DNA from: Rhodamnia argentea
Taxonomy: Eukaryota; Streptophyta; Magnoliopsida; Myrtales; Myrtaceae
DNA: 64,000 nucleotides
NCBI RefSeq assembly: GCF_020921035.1
Contig: NC_063154.1
Span: 26,855,948 to 26,919,947 of the forward strand
Direction of reading: 5' to 3'
Below, piece after piece: positions 1 through 14,459 of the stretch. The notes under the pieces were generated by a model. The model ran no database searches, was not told the origin of the DNA, and saw only the letters and a program-made list of their open reading frames with translations. Both the position numbers and the translations under genes were made by a program. The number at the start of each line of letters is the position of its first letter. The first letter of the stretch is position 1.

Positions 1-215
1 CAAACTCTTAGCCTCTTTTTGTTTTACGAAAAATGAATGATTTGAAAAATATTTTCCTGAAAATAATATCTTTAATCGCTTGAAATAATTAATTAATGAT
101 TATTTTTAAAAAATTTCCACAATAGTTATATCTAAACGGCAATAAAAATATTTTTTATTTAATCATTTTTATAAGCGATAGAGTCGATTTTTTTATTGAA
201 AAACATTTTAAAAAA
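1..215. repeat. MITE-like AT-rich element, truncated by window start
   Basis: The segment carries the string TTTTACGAAAAATGAATGAT followed by alternating AT-rich runs. The same string, in a similar order of internal words (GAAATAATTA, AAAATATTTTTT), recurs near 60260-60440, so both are copies of one short element. Here the outer end is cut off or has decayed, so no target-site duplication can be read. From about 215 to the promoter of the eL24 gene I see only AT-rich spacer. Confidence 0.5.
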
Positions 216-370
216 TGGAGCCTTAGTGAATATTTGATATGATTTTGTCACCTCATTTTGTAAACTAATTTAGCAAATTAATTTGAATTTTAGTTAGCAT
301 GACTCGATGTGAAATTTCTAAACATCTTCCAAGGGAATGATGATAGTGAGAAAAGTCGTCCTAAAATAAC

Positions 371-471
371 TGGGCCTGGAATTTGACTTATGGGCCCAGT
401 AGCTGCATCCATCAGCCCATTAGCCTCTTCTTGTCCGCTTTTAAAGTTTGGCGCACCAGGAATTAGGGTTT
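371..471 (+). promoter_or_regulatory. Site II plus telo-box promoter of the eL24 gene
   Basis: TGGGCC occurs at 371 and again at 391 (TGGGCCCA), and a reverse-orientation relative AGCCCAT lies at 414-420. TTAGGGTTT at 463-471 is a telo-box (AAACCCTAA) in reverse orientation. Site II motifs followed by a telo-box is the established promoter signature of plant translation-machinery genes expressed in dividing cells, and the gene starting at 532 encodes a ribosomal protein. The telo-box sits about 60 bases before the start codon, so it probably lies close to the transcription start. Confidence 0.8.
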
Positions 472-531
472 TCGCTCGAACCCAGCAGAAGCGGCGAGGC
501 ACACCTCCATTTCCAGCTCCCGTCAGCCACC

Positions 532-1980
<1,449 letters not shown>

Positions 1981-2759
1981 ATCCCAGCTTAAACATCCAG
2001 ATTACCGACTGTTTCGATTTCTGACTCGTTTAAGCAATATATTTTGGCAATCTTTTGCGGTATCTTCTGTCTGATCCGCTTAGTTTTTGTTTAGTGCAAG
2101 TTTTGACAGTGCTGTAAGCTGAATATCAGTTCAAAGGTTGTGCTTCTGTTTGCTTATGCTCGTCACTAAATAACTAGTGTTAGGCTCTCAATTTGAATTA
2201 CTTTCTAGTCTCTGAAATGAGGCTTACCTTATGACCTAGTGTCAGAAATTGAGTTGTTTTACCAAGGTTCTTTCAGTCCTGCCTGAACCCCTCTGTCATC
2301 CTTGGAACACCTTTGAGAATATAATCGAGTTTTGATGTGAATTCGGTGGCGAGCTCAAATCGAGTATCAAAGTACTTGTAGGAGGCCTACTCTATTCATC
2401 ATTGTTGGAATTGGGTCCAGGCTTTTCCTAGTCCGTTCTCATCAACGGACTTACACAAAATTTGGATTTTCGAGCTATAATTCTCTATTTCAATCGAGTT
2501 ATGAGTAAAACGAAGATCGATCTAAATAAGCTTAAGTATTTTCCCTTTGTATAATGTGTGTATGTTATGGAAATGTGAGGATTTTCTTGTCCATTTTTTT
2601 TAGGACTAAATAAAATTTTTGAATAAAATAGTTATACGCCCAATACCATATGATTAGGCTCTCAAGTTTGTCGAGCTGATCAAGATCTTCGATTGGCTCT
2701 AGCATAATTTAGACAAGCCATTCTTGAGAAACGATCAAGTATTTATATTTTGAGTCATT
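1981..2759. other. 3' UTR and spacer, nothing further seen
   Basis: The first few hundred bases after the eL24 stop probably contain the 3' UTR. The remainder is AT-rich with no open frame that resembles a protein family. Confidence 0.4.
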
Positions 2760-3165
2760 ATTTAGGGAAACCGACACATATGGTCCTAAACTTTAACTTT
2801 ATGTGTGATGTAGTTCCTGAATTTTTAATTTGGCCAATATGGTCTCTGAATTTTAGCTTAATGCATAATGTGGTCCCTGAACTTTTAATTTTACCAATAT
2901 AATCTATGAATTTTTGGAATATATTCAATTTAGTCTTTGAACTTGAATCAATGGAAGGACTATATTGAACATTTTCTTATAATTCAAGGATTAAGTTGAA
3001 CACGTCCAAAAAGTTCATGGACCATATTTATCAAATTAAAAGTTCAAGTACCATATTGCATATTAAGTAAAGTACATGGATTGTATGATCAAATTAAAAA
3101 TTCAAGGACTACATTGCATATTGGGTCAAAGTTCGGGGACCCCCTGTGTTATTATCCCTAATTAT
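2760..3165. repeat. Foldback MITE with internal subrepeats
   Basis: The left side is a series of phrases like GGTCCCTGAACTTTTAATTT and the right side is a series of their reverse complements (AAATTAAAAATTCAAGGACT, GGGTCAAAGTTCGGGGACC). The ends read ACACATATGGTCC and GGACCCCCTGTGT, so the whole block can fold on itself. Related but more diverged blocks lie at 13800-14000 and 33030-33375. No coding capacity is seen, which fits a non-autonomous element. Confidence 0.6.
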
Positions 3166-5380
3166 TTTGTAGTTTGGAACGAGTTGTGAGATAGAGTGGC
3201 GTTCATTTTATGATAATTTGGTAGTCACAAATGAAAGTCTTTGATAATATCTACGAACTTATATACTCAGGAAAAATGAATTGTTAAGTTCAAGAGCATC
3301 TCGAATAAAAAGAAAAGAATAGAAAAAAAGGAATTCACGACATTTCGATTTTTACCTTCAATTGAAATTCTCTTCTCCAATCCACATTTTAGGTACATGG
3401 TCAATTAGGGCAATTATTAATTTGTGGAAAGAGAATGTATACAACTCCTAGTCAAGTGAATTTTGAGATTATCCAAAGAAAGGGATTGGCAAAGAAGAGA
3501 AGATTTCATTTTGATTACCTGGAAAATCTTATCATTCCAAATTGAGTAGTTGCCCTCCTAGTGTTCTGACCTTATCAAAAAGCCTTGCATGCAAATGAAT
3601 CGAAGATACTCTTACCATAATAAACCAACTCAGCTCAATAAATCCAATTACCTTAATTAAAGATCCAATTCATTTCTTTCCTTTGTACTCGTCGTTTCTT
3701 TTCTCCCATTATGTCCCATAGGATTGCACATGTTTCTTCAAGTTGATGAAAAATATCTTGTCCATCAAGTACGAAATTCATTCAGCTAAAATTCAGGCAG
3801 AGGGTAATTTGAGACAGCACAATGACTTGTTGTAAAGCATTAAAACCTAGTGATAAAATAGACGGCTTCATATAATGTACCGCATTAGTATTGTAACCGC
3901 TATCCCAAATGATCGTCAATTGTCTCATCCAGCCGACTAATCCGGACTAGATACGATTGACAGACGGGTTGAGTATTGGTGTAAAAACTCCTGTCTAGAA
4001 GAAGTGCATCGAATTCCGACCAAATAAAAAAAAAAAAAGAATTGCATTGAATTATAATATTTCTTTTGAGAAATAATTAGGTATGAGTGAGCATAACCAG
4101 ACGGTCCAAACCTAAAAAAATTCAATTTATGTAGATCACACATTTTCTCTTTGGACCTGGATGCTTCGTCGAACCAATAATTAGGTTGTGATCTACATAC
4201 AAAATAACGCAAAAAAAAAAAAAAATACCTTATCTTATTTTATGCCTTGTTGCAAACAAGTCGCCCGGTACCTTTGGAAAAAAAATATGGTGCTGACTGC
4301 CCCATCACTCTTTCAATTTATACAAGAATTAACATGAGAGTTTACAAAAAATGTCAAATAAGAAGCTTTATTTGAGCCCGCTACTGGCATGAAATTTTCA
4401 CTCGGGCTGCATCCAAAGCGAGCAAGCATGGCATTGAAATGGACCATGCTAGTTTAAGATGGTACAAGATTTATCTATCAGCACAGTAGATTAGACATCG
4501 GATGCGCAAAGTCCCCCAACGCCAGTGCCCTAACTTAACAGATTAGGTAGCCCCGACCGACCTTCTGCCGGCACGATATTCGCACCACACGACTTTAAAA
4601 CGTGTGGCGGAAAAATTAATGACACATTCAACGCCTAGCAAGCTCAACTCATTAATTTTTTATAGAGATCAATTTACCTTATCCTAGCGCCATCGTATAT
4701 AACAAAATCAAGTAAATTGTTCAACGGAGTTATGATATCATCGGTTAGCACGGCATTCATCCATGGAGGAAATCAGGTGGCACAACCGGCAAAAGGAGGT
4801 TATCGAATTACACGCTACAAAATTTAATGGTGAGAAATAGAACATTACTTGTTCTGGAAGACGGTTGACGGTTTACAAAAGCGCTTTCCAAATCAATTTT
4901 AGCAACTAAGGTCAAGGGAAAATTAGCTAATTGATCGGCCGGAGGTCGAAGCTACACTGAAATATGGAGGGTCGGGGTCGAAGCCGGGAGATGTCGCTAT
5001 CAGTCTCGAGCTTTCGAGAGGGAATTACAAAATTTGGGAATTGGAGGCCGATCCGCGGCGACTGTCGGAACCCCGAGCCTGAATGTATTTATCCATGGAG
5101 GCCATTCATTGCTTCTATATCTCTTGTTTAGAACAATTGGTGAAGAAGCTCCCAAAAAGACATTCAACCTCTAATCTCTTGGTAAGGACCGGCCGGTAGA
5201 TTGCAAAGCTAACTCGTTGACCGTCAACCCGGCACCCCCGACTCGCCACTCGCGCCGACTCGCCGTGTCGACTCACCTTTCCGAGTGCGCATCCAACGCG
5301 CTCTTCCTTCTTCGTTTTGGCTGAGCGGATTGGGTAGTTCCCCCTTGTCGCCGAGTCGGCTATCCACAGCCATCAATCAG
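3166..5380. other. Intergenic spacer, no gene seen
   Basis: The first half is AT-rich with several homopolymer runs. From about 4920 it becomes more GC-rich, approaching the promoter of the RETICULATA-related gene. None of the open frames shows family features. Confidence 0.4.
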
Positions 5381-5400
5381 AACCCCTCGCGCGACCCACA

Positions 5401-5525
5401 AACCCTCTCTCTCTCTCTGTAAAAAAATAAAAAAACCCTTTTCCTAGAGAGAGAAAGTCGTCACCTTCAGGTGAGCGCACCTCGGAATCGCCATGAATTC
5501 TGCTTGAGAGAGAGAGAGAGAGAGG
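5401..5525 (+). promoter_or_regulatory. CT/GA-rich core promoter or 5' UTR with a tiny uORF
   Basis: A (CT)n run near 5405-5419 and a (GA)n run near 5505-5523 frame the probable transcription start of the RETICULATA-related gene. CT-rich tracts (Y patches) are common in plant core promoters and 5' UTRs. Between them, ATG at 5493 opens a four-codon frame closed by TGA at 5505-5507. It would be an upstream ORF only if transcription starts before it, which cannot be decided from sequence. Confidence 0.4.
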
Positions 5526-5624
5526 AAGAAACCGGAGGAAGAGCGATTGATCATCTTCTCTCTCGTCCCCTCTCTCGTCTACTCGAGGAGCCCCGAGAAG
5601 TTCAGCAGAAGAGTTGAGAGGGAA

Positions 5625-8600
5625 ATGTCGCACCCGGTGTTCAGGACGGCGCAGATCATGCCGCTGAGCTCGCAAGCTCAAGTGACCACCGCGAAGCCCT
5701 TGCCTTCGCCGTTCGTGAAGCCTATGTTGCCCGTGCCGAAGTTCGGTCCGCTGTTGCCGCCGATTTGCGGGAAGGTGGTTCGGAGAGGCGGCGTCACTGT
5801 TAGGTGCTCGTCGGCTTCTGCTTATGAGCCTGCGGTCGACGGGAGTTGTGGAGGAGAGTCTAGGGCTCTTCTGGAGCGGTGCTTCCAGGCACCGAGCTCG
5901 TCTGGTTCGGACGATTTCGGTCCAGTCATGAAGGGGGAGTATGGTGCGTTTGGGGCGGTGACCCTCGAGAAGGGGAAGCTCGATATGACGCAGAAGCAGT
6001 CCACGTCTAGCCCTGAGGTCTGTTTTTTCTATCTCAGTTACAATTTGAAATTTATGAGTTTCCTGTGGTGTGTTTCTTGCGGAATTTGCCGTCTTCTTCT
6101 TGTTATTGTGCGTTAGGAGACGCCAATGAAAAGTAGGAAATGAAAATGTTATCAGACAGCTGTGGATTTTGGAGAAGTGGAATTCATGAACGAAACAGTA
6201 GAGTTTCGGTCTTTCTGCAGAGGAGATTAAGCTTGTAGTATGGGCGGTGTCTGGTTTGATGGATGGCGTACTGCCTTTGCATTTGAAAGGGAAAGAACGA
6301 AGAAAGACTGAATGAGATAACGTGAAAAAAGGTTACTCGTTCTTGACCTGGAATGTGATAGCATGCCACTTATGGAGCTTCTTACTTCATAACCATTGGA
6401 GTTGATGTTCTTCTCGCTACGGGTCATTCGGTCCAAATTAGACCTCATAATGCTAAATCAAGGAATGAGCGTGAAGGGTATTCTGTTTTGTAAGACTGAA
6501 ATTCAATTGGACTATCTGAAGAGGCTATTGGTGGGTCTTTTCAAACGATTTTAGTTAGCTGAAGTACTGTGCTTTATGGTGCATAAAATTGAACAATTTG
6601 ACTTAAAAGGTGCGATTTTTTCTGCTTTAACTTCGTCTTAAGCTCTTTTGAAGCTTGAGTGATAAAGAAAATCGTTATAGTGTCTATTGCTCAAGCATGA
6701 AACCCCTCATTTTATCCTTTTACATTAATAAGACATGCTCACTTCTTTGTTAACGATGGACACGGACAAAGTTACATGACCTGATGTAAGCAGTAGTTGG
6801 ATATGGGATTCCACGGACTCACAGACTAGACTATTCATTTCATAGTTGAGCCGATGTTAATTGTCAAGGTTGGCACTCGGTACTCTAGAATAGGTTTTTT
6901 TTTTTCCCTTGGACACTTGTTAAGGGTAGTCGGTGCATTGTGTGATGTTACATCATTCCGTAGTTCACAACTTCAACTCCTGATGGCTGAATTGTTTTAT
7001 CCACGTCGAAACTGTTGATCTATACGAACTCTGATGCCCTTCACCCTTACTCACTGAAATTAATGTTGCTTAATGGTTTAGATTTTTCAACATCTTGCTC
7101 TTGTAATTTGTTAGGATTCGGATTAACCTTGGAGGGGAGTCATTTTGTGGTTTAGATTGTACTTCGAGGTGAGTCATTTTATGGTTTAGATTAATCTTCC
7201 GGAGATCATTTTAGTAATTTGTTTCTGTCCAACACACGAACTGAAAATCCCTCACCAAGCCCAACGTTCGTGTCACACCTTGCCTCGTGTTCGCGTCATT
7301 TACTCCTAAAATTGCAAAAACTGTAGTCCAAATTTTATATGGTCTAGCTACAGTAAGTGATTCACACTTTCTTCAATCTTGCAAAGAAGAAACTATTAGC
7401 CAGTGTTTTCCCTCTCTTCTGAAGATCATCCAAAGTATGAGTACATCCTCAAAAAAGAAACCTTCAAGGGAATTGTTTCTAGATCTTAAGTACGGGGGAT
7501 TACTTGTGTCAAGATTTTCTCACAATTTTTTATGGTGTCTGGCTCTAGGATAATTAGAAGCAAGATGGCTGTTGGTTGTCCTTATAGCTCAAGTCTTATA
7601 GCCTGTTAAGGATAATAAATTTCTCAACTTGGGTAATTTGGTTGTTTGAGACGTCTGGCAACAGTATAACAACGATTCGTGTTCCCTCTCTCTACCCAAG
7701 ACGCGAGTGGGCACAAATTTTCTGATAGGTAAGTAGAAATTCACGATGAGGCACCAAGATGGTGCCAACCCATCTACAAAAGGAGCTTGAAACCAAAAGA
7801 GCTCAAAGCCATAATAATAAGGGGATCCATTATGAGACGGCGAATCTACAGTGTCAATCAAAGTATTTACATCATCTAAGAGTATAATCCTATATACCAA
7901 AGGTAAAAATTTTCCTACCAGTTTTGAATAATCTTGAGTATAGAACTCCTTTTCTTTCAAAATCTTGTTCTGCTTTTTCCAAGCCAACGAACCAAAAACT
8001 GGAAAGAGGAACTGTGGATATCCACTTTGATGTATGGCAAGGGATAAGAGTACCTCGCCACGCCCATGGTTCTTGCTCAGTGGATCTTGCTATAACCCGA
8101 CAATGCTCCACAGAGGCATAACAGGTAGCCCCAAAAAGTTGTTGTCCAAGGACAATGAAGAAGTGTGACATGGTAACTTATCCCAGCAGGGAAGTATTGA
8201 AAAAACTCATAAGCAGAAAGCCTCTACATATCCTTGATCATGAGAAACATAATTGTCAGCTAAAAACTAAAACTGATAACACCACCTTAAAATAGCTCTA
8301 TTGCATTATATTACATCTAGGTTACAACTCCATTTTTTAATGCCATTTGGTGTCAGTGTCCTAAGAGACATCCTTTGTGAGGCTCATGATGATTTTGAAA
8401 TTTTCTATACTAGGTAATCTAGTTCCAGTAACCTATGTAAGAAAAAAATTTAGTTCGTTGTTTTGATGGATTCTCTTATGGATTTTTATCCCTAGTCATA
8501 TTTTGTGCTAGTAACAGTCAGTTCTTGACTTCTATAAGATGATTAGGAAATTCTTTACGTTCATCTAATGAACTGAGAAATAACTCCAGCAAGTTTGCAT

Positions 8601-10713
8601 CGATAAATTCCTTGAAGAAATACAACTTTCTTATTTTCTTGGCTTTTTATACTTCCTCTGGTGTAGGATTGTCAATTTGCTTAAAATTCATTATTTGAGA
8701 TAAAGTGCTGAAATTTTTTTTTTTTTTTACAGCTTGCGACGGGGGGAGGTGGCGGTGATATTGGAAAGAGGATCAGTCATGGGGGAGGTGACGGAGGTGA
8801 CGATGATGGTGATGATGATGATTATTTTGATGACTTTGATGATGGCGATGAAGGTGATGAGGGAGGGCTATTTAGAAGAAGGATGTTTCTTGAAGAGGTT
8901 GCATTTAATGCTAATATGCATTCTTATACTTTATAAAATGATAATATATCTTAAGCACTGGCCTGATCATTGTTTTTTTTTTTTCCTTCCCAGCTATTCG
9001 ACCGCAAGTTTGTTAATGCAGTATTAAATGAATGGCAGAAGACAATGATGGATTTGCCCGCTGGCTTTCGGCAAGCATGTGAAATGGTGTGGATTCTTCC
9101 TCTCTATTTATTTCCAACTGTTTACTTATCCAGGAGAATACTGAAAATGGCCTGCAGGGTTTGGTCAGCTCCGCTCAAATGGTGAAGTTTCTGGCAATCA
9201 ATGCTAGACCAACAACTGCCAGGTTTATATCACGATCGCTACCGGAAGCTTTGTCTAGGGCATTTATTGGCAGGTAATAGTAACAAACAACTTCCTCATG
9301 CTGTAGCTTGGTCAGAAACCGTCCCAACTGTAGTTTTTAAATCTTTGGATGAACTGCTATGTCTGTGAGCAGACAGCAATTTTGGGGATTGTGCAATTAT
9401 CAATCTTAGATCAACTAATCTTGTTGCTTCTGGAGGAGGTTATCTTTATAATAGTGAAACAAATTTTAGTAAACTTTCTGAGTACCCGATGTTAGTAGAT
9501 GTTCTTTTCCCCAATTTGATAGTAAGGGGTCATGGGAAGCTGCTCAAACCATGGTAGGTATGATGCCTTCCTTCAATGGATCTTGTTACCAAGGTTGAAG
9601 AGCCAGATTGCCATGTACGCTAGATATCCGATGAGTCTAGATTCATAATTTGGGATGAATTCCACTTCTTAATGGATTTTTCTCACCCATTGATTTCCTT
9701 GGGAAAGGATACCCATTTAGCTATATCAGAAACGACAAAGCCCTTGGACCATTGCTGTTGATCAGCAAAATTTCTTTAGGACCATCACAGCCAGTTGCTG
9801 TCGATGAAATTTCGTTTTTCTGTTTCAAGAAGAAAGTGGAATATGCATAGTTCGATTTTTGAACATGCACGTGATGGTCAACATACTTGCTCTCTTGCCT
9901 GTTATTTTTAATAGGATGATTGCAGATCCTGCATTTTTATATAAGCTTCTCCTAGAGCAAGCTGCCACCATCGGTTTTGCTGTTTCATGGGAATGGAAGA
10001 ATCGTAAAGAGAGGTTTGTGCCTCTCTCTTTTGTTGCAGGATATGCAGGAGTAATTGATGTGCTCTTTGGATATGCAGAAATGACTTCTTTCTACTTGTT
10101 ACAGGATAAAGCAGGAGTGGGATTTGGCGCTTGTAAACGTTCTCACAGCATCTCTGTGCAATGCTGTTGTCGTTTGGTCACTTGCCCCCTGTCGTTCATA
10201 TGGGGACACATTCCGGTTTGATCTACAAAATACCTTGCAGAAGCTCCCCAACAATATCTTTGAAAAGAGTTACCCAATGAGAGAGTTTGACCTGCAAAAG
10301 AGGTTCCATTCTTTTTGTTTCAGAGCTGCAGAGCTGTGTATGGTTGGGTTGACTGCTGGGGCAGTGCAAGGTTCTTTGTCCAATTTCCTTGCAAGTAAAA
10401 AGAATGAAAGGTAAGCATTTCTGAGGCAACTTTTTCCTGGTGTGGTAACGCTGTTTTGAAAAGAAAACAGATAACAAGACTATGGTTCCATCTTACAATG
10501 GAAGAAAGTCCTATGATTTATTTTCTGACCTGGCAATAATTGACAGGTTATCGGTGACAATACCCACAGTGAGCTCAAATGCACTTGGTTACGGTGCTTT
10601 CCTGGGCATATACGCAAACTTGAGTTATCAGCTTTTATGTGGATCTGATAGATTGTTGACAAACCATTTTGATGTTATTGGAGTGGCCCTGTTCTTTGGA
10701 ACTGCGCTGAGGT

Positions 10714-10749
<36 letters not shown>

Positions 10750-11205
10750 CGCAAGCTTGTGAGGATACTTTCATCTGTCACTTCCTTGGCTAGTTATCAG
10801 CTAATTTTTGGTAGTGAATATGAATTCATGGAAGCGGAAAGTGCTGCGTGATTGTTTGATGGACTTTCAACATGCCTTGGATCTTAACACTCTTTTGTCC
10901 TAAATTCATCTTTTATTTCATGTAGGATTATGAATGACAATGTAGGGCAGACATTGAGGCATGCTTGGCTTGGCATGGAGCCTGATCCACTGGCTCATTC
11001 AGACAGCCTTCTGAAGGCTTATAATAGGTCTGAAGAAGTTGCACCTAAATCCTCCTCCCAATGGTTCATATCGAAAAATGCCATTATTTCTGGTCTTGGA
11101 CTTTTTGGTAGCAAGGAAGGTAACGCGGATACTGTCGATGGGGAAGCACCGCCGCCAAAGGCAAGGAGGAAGAGGATAGTCAGGAAGAAGGTGACAGCAA
11201 GTTGA
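5625..11205 (+). CDS. RETICULATA-related plastid protein (DUF3411)
   Basis: Plant-specific chloroplast protein of the RETICULATA/LCD1 family, whose mutants show pale mesophyll with green veins. The biochemical role is unknown. Eight exons join in phase: 5625-6017, 8733-8897, 8994-9086, 9134-9273, 9915-10013, 10105-10410, 10547-10711 and 10926-11205, giving 546 residues. The N-terminal stretch is rich in Ser, Pro and Lys and poor in acids, like a transit peptide. Exon 2 encodes Gly-rich then Asp-rich low complexity (many GAT codons). The conserved DUF3411 part includes IKQEWDLALVNVLTASLCNA, WSLAPCRSYGDTFRFDLQNT, SNALGYGAFLGIYANLSYQL and FFGTALRIMND. The C-terminus is basic. ATG 5625 is the first ATG of its frame. 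Intron 1 is 2.7 kb. The exact paralogue is not assigned. Confidence 0.9.
10712..10746 (+). repeat. (CT)n microsatellite directly after a splice donor
   Basis: About 15 CT units begin three bases after the GT of the intron that follows exon 7 of the RETICULATA-related gene. Confidence 0.9.
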
Positions 11206-13007
11206 GCATAGCTTTGTCGTACTTGTGTCGCGCATCCAATTTTGCCTTCCAATGGAGATATATGATTTTACATTCTTTGCTCAATTAACCTTGAAGATCG
11301 TGAATTGCTCGGGTTGGTTGCCAGGTTGTCTGGAGCTGAAGTCGGGACACCTGAGATATGGCTTAAGAGATGGGTTTTGTCAATTTCCTTGTCCTTGCTT
11401 TTCTTTTCCCTTTTAGATACATGGGTTCGGGGAGGGTTGAATTTGTTAAGCATCATCTTTCCCTTCAAAGATTTGTTTTTGACAGTGGGATAACTTTCTC
11501 TATTTTACCTGATATTCTCATTGTAATATCGTTAGAATAAGAGGTGATACTCTGACACCTGCAGTAGGGAATCCTGCAGGTTTAATCTGCCTTCCAAACT
11601 GCACATTCAATTACCATCTTCACATGAAGCTGGTGTTTGGCTACATCTAAATGGAGCTGGCAACCTGTGTAACCCTGTCTGGAACATGTTCAAATAATCT
11701 GAAGTTGGGGTTATATCGTGGTGTGCCGTTTATTTATTCTGCTAGCCTTGGATCGTATAAGCAAAGTTACACAGAGATACTATTGGCTTTATCCGGGAGC
11801 ATCTGAACTTTTAGTATTGTCACCATTGGGTTGATTGTTGGGAAAAGTTGATAGGAGGGATGGTAAACCAGGGCAAAAAACTTGAGAGTCTCAAAGTAAG
11901 ATGCTTTAATATTGTGTGCCAAGAGTTCCCGGTTTGCCTCTGCACAGATCGTGTCACAGGCGTTTAGATGAGAATAGGAAAGAGATCAAACCTCATGCTG
12001 CGAAGTCATGCCACTCTTCTTTTGCCGCACTGGGGACATTGTTTACAAGTGGACATCACAGTATAGAGAGAGTCAAGAGGATGTTTGTCTCACTCAATGA
12101 GATTTTGTGCATCCATGGTCATGTTGAGATCAACCATGTAAGAATGATCCAAGGACTGCTGTTTTGTCATTGTACAATGCATAGATTGTACAAGGATGTT
12201 GCAATATCGTTAGAGATATTTTAGATATCTTCACTGATTTTCTATATTTAATTTGATTATGCACATTTGATTTGATTTTCTTCGACGGTCCTTTAATAAA
12301 ACCTATAAATGGGATTTCCATGCACTTATTTTCTATATACATCAAAATATATGAAGTTCAGTTTTCTGCACGATTCTCAACCAATATGTTGGGAATGAGG
12401 GTTGATGGTTGTAAATCCACCTCTTTATTTGATAGATTGAACTAGAAGAAATGCTTCAAGATGGCCGGCCGGCCTGATTATCGAATCTAGGCAAAAAAGT
12501 CTGGATATCTATATAAGTATTTTGTAAATATCATATCCACTTCTCACCTTTAGCTTCAAAGTTTAAAGTTGCAACTATTATTCTCTTTGTTACCTGTGAG
12601 GATGGGATCTTAGTATTTTTCCACAAATACACTAGCGGAAACTTATAAGGCTATTTCATCCATCGATATACAAAGAGATTTCTATTTTACCATAATAGAA
12701 AGTTTGGAGCAATAATTATGAAATCATTCATGGCTATGTAGATTGTGATTCAAAAACTCGTGTACTTTTTGGCTTCTTATTATACAAATTTGTGTTGTAT
12801 ATTAGGAACAAATGTAAATTCAATTGCCTTCCCATCCTTCTGTTCAAGGTGGATGTTTAGTTTGCTTCAGTATAATCTAAGGTAAAATGTCGTTTATGTT
12901 GCCGTGCTCAGTTACACTTTCTCTGTCGATTTGTTTGATACCATGTATAGGATCAAGTGATTCATCAAAGAATCGACATATAAAGGAAAGGACCACCGAA
13001 AATAGAA
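11206..13007. other. 3' UTR and spacer, no gene seen
   Basis: The 3' UTR of the preceding gene probably covers the first 300 bases. A 102-codon frame at 11916-12224 has no recognisable motif and no splice context, so I do not call it. Confidence 0.4.
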
Positions 13008-13790
13008 AAAAATTGTCAAAAAAATCCTTGAACTTACTGTACTTTTGCCGATTCAAAGCTTAAACCTTTTAATTTTGCCAATTGAGTCCTAAAATTTTTA
13101 ACGTTTTGTCAATTGAATCAATCCGGTCAATTTTAACCGGAAATTGCTAACGTGGAGGTCGATTGTCCTAGGTGGCATGGCTGGTGCCCATGTGATATTT
13201 TTTAAATAAGATTTGAATATTTTTTGTACCTCTTTCTTTCTTTATTATTATATTTATTTTCTTTGTTTTTTGACAACTGTGGCTAAAAAAGAAAAGTAAA
13301 GGCGTTGGATCAGGAATCCAATTTTGGATTCAGTATGGATAAAAGATCTTCCTCCGGCTAGGTGGGCGATCACAGGCAAGGGCCGTAACACTTGCCCGAG
13401 GCTGGCAAAGGACACCCTCATCCATACCAAGTGCTAGCCCTCGCTTGTGGCAAGCAACCTCGCCAAGGGTTGGCAAGAGCCGCTACGCTCAAGTCTGGCG
13501 AGGGACGCCCTTGTCCATACCAAGCATTACCCTCACTTGTGGCCAGAGACCTCGCTCGCCACAATTGTGTAAAAAAAAAAACAAAGCAAAAAAAAAAAAA
13601 TAAAAAAACCAACAAAATGCCATTAAAAATTATTTACAGCATTACCGACTGTGCCACGTAGGACGTCCGATCTCTTCGTTAGCTATTTTAGGCCAAAATT
13701 AACAAAACGAACTCAATTGGCAAAACGTAAAAATATTTATAATTCAATTGGCAAAATTACAATGAGTTCAGGATTTTTTGGGCAATTTTT
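13008..13790. mobile_element. Non-autonomous terminal-inverted-repeat element, about 0.78 kb
   Basis: The left end (AAATTGTCAAAAAAATCC, then phrases such as TTTTGCCAATTGAGTCC) is matched in reverse complement at the right end (AATTGGCAAAATTACAATGA, then GGATTTTTTGGGCAATTTTT). Inside, CCTAGGTGGCATGGCTGGTG on the left pairs loosely with GCCACGTAGGACGTCCG on the right. The GC-rich core holds a direct repeat of roughly 95 bases, seen as ...GTCCATACCAAG... against ...ATCCATACCAAG.... There is no transposase, so it depended on another element. Confidence 0.6.
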
Positions 13791-13797
13791 CTACTTT

Positions 13798-14000
13798 TGA
13801 TATATATATTCAATTTAGTCCTTACGCTTTATGAATATTCAATATCGTCCTCGAACTTAAATCGACAAAATGACAATATTCGACATTTCATATACTTCAT
13901 AGACAAACATGTATCGAAAGTTGGGGGAATCCCATCGAATATTTAAGGACCATATTACGTATTGGGTCAAAGTTTAGGAACCATACGTGTCATTGACCTT
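13798..14000. repeat. Diverged copy of the 2760-3165 foldback MITE
   Basis: Shares the phrases TTCAATTTAGTCCTTACGCTT and GGACCATATTACGTATTGGG with the 2760-3165 block, including the closing GTCAAAGTTTAGGAACCATA. It is shorter and probably lacks part of one arm. Confidence 0.45.
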
Positions 14001-14382
14001 TTTTTTCCTTTCCTTTCCTTCCAATCAGATGGCCCAAGTGACAATATTACAGGCACCAATTTTAATTCCAAAGGTGAAAGATGAGTTCTATTCCGGAGCT
14101 TGGAGGCCGTAGACTACTTTTGCAAAATGGGATGTCCCTAGGCTATTCAAGAAATAACACAACAAATATATTATATAGTTTTCAAAAGTGAAAAGATAGA
14201 GCGGTGGAATATCTGTGAAAATCTGCCGATGATGTGTTCGGAGCAAGGTATCTTGTCGATCATTGAACTAAGCAAGGAACCCGCTTTTTTTTTTGCCTGT
14301 GCTGTCTTAGGTTCTGTTCGTTCGTAGATTCACTCCCCTCCACACGCATTCTTCTTCTTCTTTTTCCGTCGTTCGCCGGTCA

Positions 14383-14388
14383 TATAAA
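14383..14388 (+). promoter_or_regulatory. TATA box of the thaumatin-like gene
   Basis: TATAAA lies 72 bases before the start codon, in a CT-rich to GC-rich transition, at a normal distance for a short 5' UTR. A TATA promoter fits an inducible defence-type gene. Confidence 0.6.
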
Positions 14389-14459
14389 CGCGCGCACGGA
14401 CACCTCTCGTGCACTGTCGAAGCGTAGCCCATCGGCGGCAGAGGACGAATCGGAGAGGA

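Noticed and set aside
5547-6116. Longer reading frame starting at 5547 ahead of the RETICULATA-related start
   Set aside because: It begins with TTG, not ATG. The first ATG of the frame is 5625. Its end past 6017 runs into intron 1.
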